Shown here piece after piece: positions 5,522-10,831 of a DNA stretch of 12,866 bases; position 1 is the first letter of the stretch; each line of letters starts with the position of its first letter. The notes beneath the pieces are model-generated. The model searched no databases. It saw only the letters and a program-made list of their open reading frames with translations, and was not told the origin of the DNA. Source of the stretch: Actinomycetes bacterium. GTDB taxonomy: Bacteria > Actinomycetota > Actinomycetes > Streptosporangiales > Streptosporangiaceae. The stretch covers positions 1 through 12,866 of the forward strand of contig JAOPYP010000475.1 in the NCBI GenBank assembly GCA_025964635.1, read 5' to 3'. A program made the position numbers and the translations under genes.

Positions 5522-7159
5522 TCAGGCCGCCGGGGCGGCCTGCTCGGCGGGGACGTCCGGGGCAGCGGGCCGCGGCGTCCGGCGGCCCTCCCTGAGCATG
5601 AGGCAGCTGACCGCGCCCACCGCCAGCAGGATGATCGGCAGCAGCATGGTCGAGCGCATGGCGTTCACGTAGCCGAAGGTGAACACGTCATGGCCGATCC
5701 GCAGCAGTTCGGCCATCAGGCGGGCGGGCAGCCCCGGGGGCAGCTTGATCCCGGAGCCGTTCTGGCCGGCCCCAACCTGGATGCCGTTGCTGGCCGCATG
5801 CTTGATCCCGGCCACGAACGGGCCGCGCAGCTGGGGCGGCAGCGCGGCGGCGCGGGTCGCGGCCTGGCTGTTCATGGAGGAGACCAGGCGGTTCTGCAGC
5901 AGCGCGCCCACCGCCGCGGTGCCGATCACCAGGCCGACCTGCCGGACGGTGTTCAGCACGCCGGACGCCGCGCCGGCCATCCGGGGGTCGATGTTCCGCA
6001 TGGCCACCGTGACCATCGGCGCGAACGTGCAGCCCATCCCGATGCCGGCCACGATCAGCGCGGGCATGAAGTCGTACCACACGGACGTGGTCGTCGCCTC
6101 CAGCGCGACCCAGCCCATCCCGCCCGCGAACAACGTGAGGCCCAGCATCAGGATGTACTTGCCGCCGATCTTGTCGGTGAGCCGCCCCGCGACCGGCGCG
6201 ACGAACATCGACAGCAGCGAGGCCGGGGCCATGGTCAGGCCGGCCCGGAGCGCGGAGAAGCCCAGCACGGACTGCAGGTAGATGGTGAACGGCAGGAAGA
6301 TCCCCATCATGCCGACCGCCAGCGTCCCCGACACCCAGTTGACCACCGCGTAGTTCCGGTCCCGGAACAGCGCGAACGGGACCAGCGGCTCCCGGTCCTG
6401 GGTCCGCCACTGGAGCACCAGGAACGCGATCAGCAGCAGGCCGCCGAGCCCCAGCACCAGCGGGATGCTGATGAACGAGGTGATCGTGCCCCAGTTGTAC
6501 TTCTGCCCCTCGACCAGGCCGTAGCAGATGGCGAGCAACGCCGCGCTGGCCAGCAGCACGCCGGGAACGTCGATCCGGTGCCGCCGCCCCGGCCGCATGT
6601 CCGGGATGATGACGAACGTCAGCACCAGCGCGATCACGCCGAACGGCAGGTTGACGAAGAAGATCCAGCGCCAGTCGAACGCGGTCACCAGCAGCCCGCC
6701 CAGCGTCGGCCCGGCGATGGTGGCCACGCCGGCCACCGCGCCCCAGACGCCGAACGCGGCGCCGCGGCGCTCGGGGGGGAACGTGTTGGTGATGATGGTC
6801 AGCGTCTGCGGCATGAGCATGGCCGCGCCCAGCCCCTGGACCGCGCGGAACCCGATCAGCCAGCCCGGGCCGGGGGCCAGCCCGCACGCGGCCGACGCCA
6901 CCGTGAACACGCTGATGCCCAGGGCGAACATGATCCGCGGCCCGATCAGGTCACCCAGCCGCCCGGAGGTGATCACCAGGACCGCGAGCACCAGGGCGTA
7001 GGCGTTGATCACCCACAGCACGTCGTCGAGCGAGGCGTGCAGCCTGGTGATAATGTCCGGGATCGCGATGTTCACGATGGTCAGGTCGAGCAGCGTCATG
7101 AAGAACCCGAGCGAGACGACCAGCAGCACCGCCCACGGGTTCGCGTGGAACTTCCTCAC
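5522..7159 (-). CDS. DHA2-type 14-TM MFS drug exporter (EmrB/QacA-like)
   Basis: A 545-aa inner-membrane proton antiporter expected to expel small hydrophobic or cationic compounds. Visible family motifs are motif D1 as LDLTIVNIAIPDI (24-36), motif A as GRLGDLIGPR (66-75), RAVQGLGAAMLMPQTL (105-120), motif C of antiporters as GAVAGVATIAGPTLGG (140-155) and WRWIFFVNLPFG (163-174). Hydrophobic segments continue to about residue 520, and the Ala/Pro-rich C-terminal tail is cytoplasmic. I place the start at the GTG at 7157-7159, which has GGGAG with 6-nt spacing. The frame stays open about 500 bp further upstream, but that part lies antisense to the dehydrogenase gene and is not protein-like for this family. 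It is divergent from the dehydrogenase gene, with no local regulator. The substrate cannot be inferred. Confidence 0.92.
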   Translation of the reverse strand: MRKFHANPWAVLLVVSLGFFMTLLDLTIVNIAIPDIITRLHASLDDVLWVINAYALVLAVLVITSGRLGDLIGPRIMFALGISVFTVASAACGLAPGPGWLIGFRAVQGLGAAMLMPQTLTIITNTFPPERRGAAFGVWGAVAGVATIAGPTLGGLLVTAFDWRWIFFVNLPFGVIALVLTFVIIPDMRPGRRHRIDVPGVLLASAALLAICYGLVEGQKYNWGTITSFISIPLVLGLGGLLLIAFLVLQWRTQDREPLVPFALFRDRNYAVVNWVSGTLAVGMMGIFLPFTIYLQSVLGFSALRAGLTMAPASLLSMFVAPVAGRLTDKIGGKYILMLGLTLFAGGMGWVALEATTTSVWYDFMPALIVAGIGMGCTFAPMVTVAMRNIDPRMAGAASGVLNTVRQVGLVIGTAAVGALLQNRLVSSMNSQAATRAAALPPQLRGPFVAGIKHAASNGIQVGAGQNGSGIKLPPGLPARLMAELLRIGHDVFTFGYVNAMRSTMLLPIILLAVGAVSCLMLREGRRTPRPAAPDVPAEQAAPAA

Positions 7160-7310
7160 CGCATGCTCCCTGTTCCCTGTGCCTGATGTGCAGGGCTTAT
7201 TCCGGTGGGCGTGTTTCCCCTGATTCGAGGCGGATCCGGCCCGGGAACAGCCCGTCTCCCCGTTCCCCAGATCGTAGACCGGGCCACCGACAAGCGGGAT
7301 GGCACCGAGC

Positions 7311-7345
7311 GGCCGGCCAATCCGAACCCCGTTCGGTTGGCGGCC
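7311..7345. promoter_or_regulatory. Imperfect palindrome in the exporter/dehydrogenase divergent region
   Basis: CCAA-T-CCGAAC (7317-7327) faces GTTCGGTTGG (7331-7340) across a 3-nt centre, a 10-bp match with one extra base. The symmetry continues outward through GGCCG and CGGCC with one more bulge. It covers the likely -35 area of the dehydrogenase gene and lies about 150 bp before the exporter start, so it is a plausible operator for a TetR- or MarR-like dimer. No such regulator is in the window. Confidence 0.45.
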
Positions 7346-7363
7346 GGGACCGCGAAGTATGCT
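7337..7363 (+). promoter_or_regulatory. Candidate promoter of the dehydrogenase gene, probably leaderless
   Basis: TATGCT (7358-7363, TANNNT) ends 7 nt before the ATG at 7371. A weak -35-like TTGGCG lies at 7337-7342, with spacing of 15 nt. No Shine-Dalgarno sequence precedes the ATG, which supports transcription starting at the start codon. Confidence 0.35.
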
Positions 7364-7370
7364 CCCGGCC

Positions 7371-8144
7371 ATGAAACTCAACGGAACCGCAGCGATCATC
7401 TCCGGCGGGGCCAGCGGGCTGGGTGCGGCGGTGGCCCGCAGGCTCGCCGCGGCGGGAGTCACGGCGGTCGTGGCCGACCTCAACGAGGAGCAGGGCAAGG
7501 CCGTCGCCGCCGAGACCGGTGGCCTGTTCGTGAAGACGGACGTTGCCGACGAGAACTCGGTCACCGCGGCCGTGGAAGCCGCCGTGGCCACCGGGGCGCC
7601 GTTGCGGACGGTGGTGAGCTGCGCCGGGATCGGCTGGGCCGCGCGGACCGTGGGCCGCGACGGCACCCCGCACGATCTCGCGGCTTACCGCAAGGTCATC
7701 GACGTCAACCTGATCGGCACGTTCAACCTGATGCGCATCGGCGCGGCGGCCATCGCCAATACCGAGCCGGCCGACGCGGACGGCCAGCGCGGCGCGGTCG
7801 TCAACACGGCCTCGGTAGCCGGCCTCGAAGGGCAGACCGGCCAGGTCGCCTACTCGGCCTCCAAGGGCGGCATCATCGGGATGACCGTGCCGGCCGCCCG
7901 CGACCTGTCCGTCATCGGCGTCCGGGTGAACACCGTCTGCCCGGGCATCATCGACACCCCGATCTACGGGTTCGCGCCGGACGCCGAGCAGTTCAAGGCC
8001 AAGCTGGCCGCGCCGGTGGTGTTCCCGAAGCGGATGGGCACCGCTGACGAGTTCGCCCACCTGGTCCAGGCGCTCATCGAGAACGACTACATGAACGCCG
8101 AGGTCATCCGGTTCGACGGCGGGATCCGCTTCCAGCCCAAGTAG
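7371..8144 (+). CDS. Short-chain dehydrogenase, HSD17B10-like (type II 3-hydroxyacyl-CoA dehydrogenase)
   Basis: 257 aa, the classical SDR length. The Rossmann nucleotide motif is SGGASGLG (11-18), with an acidic D36 after beta-2 favouring NAD(H). SCAG (83-86) replaces NNAG, DVN is at 111-113, and the catalytic Ser148, Tyr161 and Lys165 lie in NTAS and YSASK. The stretches ANTEPADADGQRGAVVNTAS, FEGQ-like LEGQTGQVAYSASKGG and HLVQALIENDYMNAEVIRFD closely follow the HSD17B10/HADH2 pattern, so oxidation of (S)-3-hydroxyacyl-CoA or a related branched substrate in beta-oxidation or isoleucine degradation is likely. The ATG at 7371 starts exactly at the family N-terminus; longer in-frame starts upstream add non-conserved residues. 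It stands alone on this strand, divergent from the exporter and convergent with the M50 gene. Confidence 0.92.
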   Translation: MKLNGTAAIISGGASGLGAAVARRLAAAGVTAVVADLNEEQGKAVAAETGGLFVKTDVADENSVTAAVEAAVATGAPLRTVVSCAGIGWAARTVGRDGTPHDLAAYRKVIDVNLIGTFNLMRIGAAAIANTEPADADGQRGAVVNTASVAGLEGQTGQVAYSASKGGIIGMTVPAARDLSVIGVRVNTVCPGIIDTPIYGFAPDAEQFKAKLAAPVVFPKRMGTADEFAHLVQALIENDYMNAEVIRFDGGIRFQPK

Positions 8145-8251
8145 CCAGCCCGGCTGTCCCCGGCGGTGCGGGTGGCTGGGGCCGCCCGGTGGTGCCGGCT
8201 ACTGGTGGGCGTGGGCTAGTTGGTGGCGTCGTGGGCTACCGGGGGCGCGGG

Positions 8252-9670
8252 CTACCAGCCGTGGAACTGGCCTTGCGCGGCCCAGAAGCTGGCTAGCGCG
8301 GCCATGCAGGCCAGGCCCGCCACCGCCACCAGGAGGCGGCGGGCTGGCCGGCCAGCGGACCAGCGCAGGCCGGCGGTCGTGAGCCGCCGCACCAGCCCGG
8401 CCACGATGTACAGCGAGCCAGCCAGGGACAGCGCCAGCAGCGCGAAGCCGATCGCGTCGACGGTGGCCATCGCGTAGCGGTGCCCGCTGAGCGCGGCGGA
8501 CGTGAGGTGCGCCTCGCGGCTGCCCGAGCGCCAGAGTGCCCGGTTGATCTCCGGGAACTTCAGCAGGAGGTACCCGAGGCTGGCCGCCAGCAGCGGGATG
8601 ACGCACAGGACCCAGCCCGTCACCAGGATCCGGGCGCGGCGGCGGAGGCCGGTGACGCGCGGGTCCCGCCGGCCCCTGGACAGGGTGCTGCGGAGGATGG
8701 GGACGACGCGGGCGAACAGGTCGGGCACGCCGGCCATGTCGCTGAGGATGAAGTAGCCGTCGAAGCGGACGAACGGCAGCAGCTGCTCCAGCATCTCCAG
8801 GTGCGTGATGGCGATGACGAGCAGCAGTACCTCGGCTGAGGTGGCCGCGTAGAGACCGGCCAGGGCCAGCATGAAGATCAGGTTGAAGTACAGCCCACCG
8901 AGATCGGTGCGCAGCCGGCCGGCGCGGCTGAGCCGGTAGGAGTCGGTGACGTTGGTGAAGAACGAGGGCCAGATCAGGTAGATACCCACGCCGATCAGTC
9001 CGGACCGCGCGCCGCCGTAGCGGCAGCCGGTCGCGTGGCCGCACTCGTGGAACGCCGCGGAGATCACGGACAGGCCGAGCACGATGAGCAGGTCCACCGG
9101 GTCGCGGAGGAGCTGCTGAATCCCGCCGCCGAGCCCGTGGACCGCGAACAGCCAGTAGTCCACGGCCAGGACGCAGCCGACCACGGCTACGACCAGGGGC
9201 AGCCGGAACAGCGGCCGGAGGAATGCCCCGGCGGCATTCGCCGCCCGCTCGGGCAGCAGGGTGCCCCGCGCTCTGAGGGCCAGCAGCGGGTTGGCCTTCG
9301 GCGGGTCGGTCCGGGTGCGCGTGCTGGTGACGAGGCCGAGCGGGAGCAGCTTGGCCGCGAGGAGGTAGCGGACCTGGTCGGCGCTGAGCGACCGGCCGAG
9401 ATCGTCGCTGACGAGCTTTGCGATCGCGGCCGGGTCGCGGGTGCCGTCGATCCGGCAGGTCACCCGGTACAGCAGCGGCGACATCTGGATGACCTGGCCG
9501 TCGGGCCGCCGCACGAGCGACGGCGGCTGGCGGTAGCCGGAGTCCTGGTATTCGCCGAGCAGTTCGACCCCGTCGGCCAGCCGGGGCGGCTCAGCAGGAT
9601 CGGGCGCGCCTGCCGGGAGCGGGACGGCGGGCGTGCGCCCGGTGCCCGGGTGCGCTGGGGCCACGGTCAT
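8252..9670 (-). CDS. M50 (site-2-protease-like) membrane zinc metallopeptidase with PqqD/RRE-like N-terminal domain
   Basis: 472 aa. Residues about 31-113 resemble the PqqD fold used to bind precursor-peptide leaders: RRPDGQVIQMSPLLYRV, then IDGTRDPAAIAKLV, then a closing helix to LLPLGLV. The membrane part starts near 158. Zinc motif H208-E-C-G-H212 is in a hydrophobic segment, followed by a GIYLIWPSFFTNVTDSYRL stretch and the second active-site motif FDGYF (303-307, with D304 as likely third ligand). About six to eight hydrophobic segments follow. This matches actinobacterial putative peptide zinc metalloproteases, expected to cut substrate peptides within or near the membrane. The ATG at 9668-9670 is chosen because GGAGGAG lies about 7 nt upstream; an in-frame ATG nine codons earlier has no such site. 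It lies downstream of a 70-aa peptide gene, separated by a terminator hairpin, which suggests that peptide as substrate. Confidence 0.85.
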   Translation of the reverse strand: MTVAPAHPGTGRTPAVPLPAGAPDPAEPPRLADGVELLGEYQDSGYRQPPSLVRRPDGQVIQMSPLLYRVTCRIDGTRDPAAIAKLVSDDLGRSLSADQVRYLLAAKLLPLGLVTSTRTRTDPPKANPLLALRARGTLLPERAANAAGAFLRPLFRLPLVVAVVGCVLAVDYWLFAVHGLGGGIQQLLRDPVDLLIVLGLSVISAAFHECGHATGCRYGGARSGLIGVGIYLIWPSFFTNVTDSYRLSRAGRLRTDLGGLYFNLIFMLALAGLYAATSAEVLLLVIAITHLEMLEQLLPFVRFDGYFILSDMAGVPDLFARVVPILRSTLSRGRRDPRVTGLRRRARILVTGWVLCVIPLLAASLGYLLLKFPEINRALWRSGSREAHLTSAALSGHRYAMATVDAIGFALLALSLAGSLYIVAGLVRRLTTAGLRWSAGRPARRLLVAVAGLACMAALASFWAAQGQFHGW

Positions 9671-9753
9671 GGGTCTGCTCCTCCCTCGCGTGCTCACCGC
9701 GTGAAGGTCTCAGGGCGACTCGGAGAGGAGTGCCCGGCGAGGCCGGTACGCAA

Positions 9754-9797
9754 GAGGAAAGGGCCGCCCGGGCCCTTGTTCGGGCGGCCCTTTCCTC
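9754..9797 (-). terminator. Strong 17-bp hairpin between peptide gene and M50 gene
   Basis: The arms at 9754-9770 and 9781-9797 are perfect complements (GAGGAAAGGGCCGCCCG in the left arm) around a 10-nt loop. On the minus-strand RNA the 3' arm ends in CCCUUUCCUCUU, a modest pyrimidine-rich tail. It sits 64 nt after the peptide stop codon and 83 nt before the M50 ATG. It probably stops most transcripts so that the peptide is made in excess over the protease. Confidence 0.8.
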
Positions 9798-9861
9798 GGC
9801 TGCGCAGCCCCCTCCGCAATGCACAGCCGCTCTGCACGCGGTGCGGGCCGGATGACTGCTA

Positions 9862-10074
9862 CTAGAGGACGATCTGGTTGCCGCTGAGATTGCCGTTCAG
9901 GACGGAGATGTTGAGGAAACCCGCCTGGTTGGTGTTGCCGTTGCCCTGTGCCACCTGCGTGAAGCTGGAGCCGCTGTGGCACGGGTGGCACACCCAGAGG
10001 GTTTCCCGGCTCGGGAGCAGTTCGGCGTGCTCGAGCTCCAGGTCCTCCATGGTCACCGCAGGTACATTGGACAT
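9862..10074 (-). CDS. 70-aa RiPP-like precursor peptide with CHPCH motif and Asn-rich tail
   Basis: The ATG at 10072-10074 follows AAAGGAGG with 4-nt spacing, one of the best ribosome binding sites in the window. Residues 1-26 look like a leader: acidic and helical, with MEDLELEHAELLP (9-21) then SRETL. Next come W27, V28 and C29-H-P-C32-H33, formally a CXXCH motif. Residues 34-70 are rich in Asn, Gly, Gln and Ser with alternating hydrophobics (NGN at 45-47 and 60-62, FLNISVLNGN at 53-62, ending GNQIVL). There is no signal peptide, transmembrane segment or GG cleavage site. The adjacent M50 peptidase with its leader-binding-like domain and the divergent XRE regulator suggest a processed peptide of unknown function: antimicrobial, signal or amyloid-like surface peptide. 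It is not recognised as lanthipeptide, lasso peptide or thiopeptide, and the needed enzymes are absent here. Confidence 0.75.
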   Translation of the reverse strand: MSNVPAVTMEDLELEHAELLPSRETLWVCHPCHSGSSFTQVAQGNGNTNQAGFLNISVLNGNLSGNQIVL

Positions 10075-10079
10075 GGTGC

Positions 10080-10087
10080 CTCCTTTG
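10080..10087 (-). promoter_or_regulatory. Strong ribosome binding site of the peptide gene
   Basis: The minus strand reads CAAAGGAGGCACCATG before the peptide start. This near-complete anti-16S match decides the start at 10074 and rejects the much longer open frame that continues upstream antisense to the XRE gene. Confidence 0.85.
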
Positions 10088-10153
10088 GCAGTGACCTGCC
10101 TCAACCAGGCAGATCGGCTTGGCCCGCGTTCACGGGCGGGGCCTCTGGGGCCA

Positions 10154-10176
10154 CCCGGCACCCCCGTGGTGCCGGG
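10154..10176 (-). other. Hairpin in the divergent region, probably in the peptide mRNA leader
   Basis: CCCGGCACC (10154-10162) pairs perfectly with GGTGCCGGG (10168-10176) around a 5-nt loop. It lies about 80 nt upstream of the peptide start. A smaller 6-bp hairpin (CTGCCT/AGGCAG, 10096-10112) lies between it and the ribosome binding site. Together they suggest a structured leader. Confidence 0.4.
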
Positions 10177-10187
10177 CCCGAAGCTGG

Positions 10188-10207
10188 TGTACGCTCCATG
10201 GCGTACA
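10188..10207. promoter_or_regulatory. Palindrome TGTACGC-N6-GCGTACA, candidate operator
   Basis: Arms TGTACGC (10188-10194) and GCGTACA (10201-10207) are perfect complements around 6 nt. A further CGTACA lies at 10225-10230. The site is 114 bp before the peptide start and 99 bp before the XRE gene start, a suitable position for an autoregulating XRE dimer controlling both genes. Confidence 0.5.
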
Positions 10208-10238
10208 ACCTGTTCGGCTACCACCGTACAGTAATGAC

Positions 10239-10250
10239 TACCCATGGGTA
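10239..10250. promoter_or_regulatory. 12-bp perfect palindrome TACCCATGGGTA
   Basis: The sequence is its own reverse complement and lies 55 bp before the XRE start codon, within the AT-richer part of the divergent region where the XRE promoter must be. It is a candidate second operator; its sequence is unrelated to the TGTACGC palindrome. Confidence 0.4.
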
Positions 10251-10305
10251 ACGCAAGGGCTGCGCAACGCGACCAAAGCCCATCGGACGGAGCGGCAGGG
10301 CTGGC

Positions 10306-10776
10306 ATGACGGCGCATGTGACGGGGGACGAGCGGGAGCCCGCGGGAGGGCGGCCGCGTCCGTCCGCCGCGGGGCTGGAGCAGGAACTGAACCCCCTTCA
10401 GCACCTGATCCTGCAGCGGTTGCGCGAGCGGGGCTGGTCCTACGGCGACGTGGCCCGGCGCGGTGGATTGCCCCGTTCCACCGTCTACACCCTGGCGATT
10501 ACCAGGAACCTGGCCCGGCCGCCCCGGCCGGCCACGCTCGATGGGCTCGCTAAGGGCCTCGACATGCCGGTCTCCGCCGTCCGGGCTGCCGCCGCGGAGT
10601 CGACGGGACTCCACTACTACGACGAGAGCCCCGCCGGGCCGCAGCACGCGGGTGACCGCGAACGGGAACTCCTCATCGCGAGCATCGACGAGCTGACCCC
10701 GGACGACCGGCGCCACGTGGCCGCGCTCGTCGAATCGTTGCGGAAGAAGGCGTCGCCGGAGGCGACGGGCCGCTAG
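10306..10776 (+). CDS. XRE-type helix-turn-helix regulator
   Basis: 156 aa. Residues about 31-98 fit a Cro/C1-type HTH: LQHLILQRLRERGWSYGDVA, then RRGGLPRSTVYTLAI as turn and recognition helix, then PATLDGLAKGLDMPVSAVRAA. The N-terminal 28 residues are Pro/Gly-rich and disordered. The C-terminal part (117-148) is one or two charged helices (ERELLIASIDELTPDDRRHV), too short for a TPR peptide-sensing domain. The ATG at 10306 has CAGGG 5 nt upstream. It is divergent from the 70-aa peptide gene across 231 bp with two palindromes, so regulation of the peptide cassette and of itself is likely. Its 3' end faces the LysM gene. Confidence 0.8.
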   Translation: MTAHVTGDEREPAGGRPRPSAAGLEQELNPLQHLILQRLRERGWSYGDVARRGGLPRSTVYTLAITRNLARPPRPATLDGLAKGLDMPVSAVRAAAAESTGLHYYDESPAGPQHAGDRERELLIASIDELTPDDRRHVAALVESLRKKASPEATGR

Positions 10777-10791
10777 CACGGGGGGTCAGGA

Positions 10792-10813
10792 CCGGGTGGG
10801 GTGCCCCGCCCGG
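10792..10813. terminator. Hairpin between convergent XRE and LysM genes
   Basis: CCGGGTGGG (10792-10800) pairs with CCCGCCCGG (10805-10813) with one G-T mismatch/wobble and a 4-nt loop GTGC. It fills most of the 55-bp gap between the two stop codons. A shorter perfect hairpin, CGTCGCC/GGCGACG, overlaps the end of the XRE coding region (10751-10767). They are probably shared terminators. Confidence 0.5.
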
Positions 10814-10831
10814 CCACGTTCGAGGGCACCT

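Noticed and set aside
5405..7186. 593-residue plus-strand open frame opposite the exporter
   Set aside because: It is Gln/Arg/His-rich without domains and lies wholly antisense to a motif-rich MFS gene.
7160..7666. A 169-residue N-terminal extension of the exporter frame
   Set aside because: It lies antisense to the dehydrogenase gene, is low-complexity, and a GTG with a good ribosome binding site at 7159 gives the normal family N-terminus.
8145..8251. Structured terminator between the dehydrogenase and M50 genes
   Set aside because: Only weak, imperfect pairings (CCAGCC/GGCTGG) and three copies of a GGGCTA-type motif are seen in this 107-bp gap; nothing strong enough to call.
8199..9044. 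281-residue minus-strand frame overlapping the M50 gene
   Set aside because: It is an alternative frame of the same strand, Arg/Pro-rich and without motifs.
9862..10074. Classical lanthipeptide, lasso peptide or daptide precursor
   Set aside because: No matching core pattern is seen and no LanM/LanC, lasso cyclase or daptide enzymes are in the window; only the M50 similarity would fit.
10075..10779. A long minus-strand frame extending the 70-aa peptide upstream to 305 residues
   Set aside because: It is antisense to the XRE gene and crosses the promoter region, while a near-perfect ribosome binding site marks the ATG at 10074.
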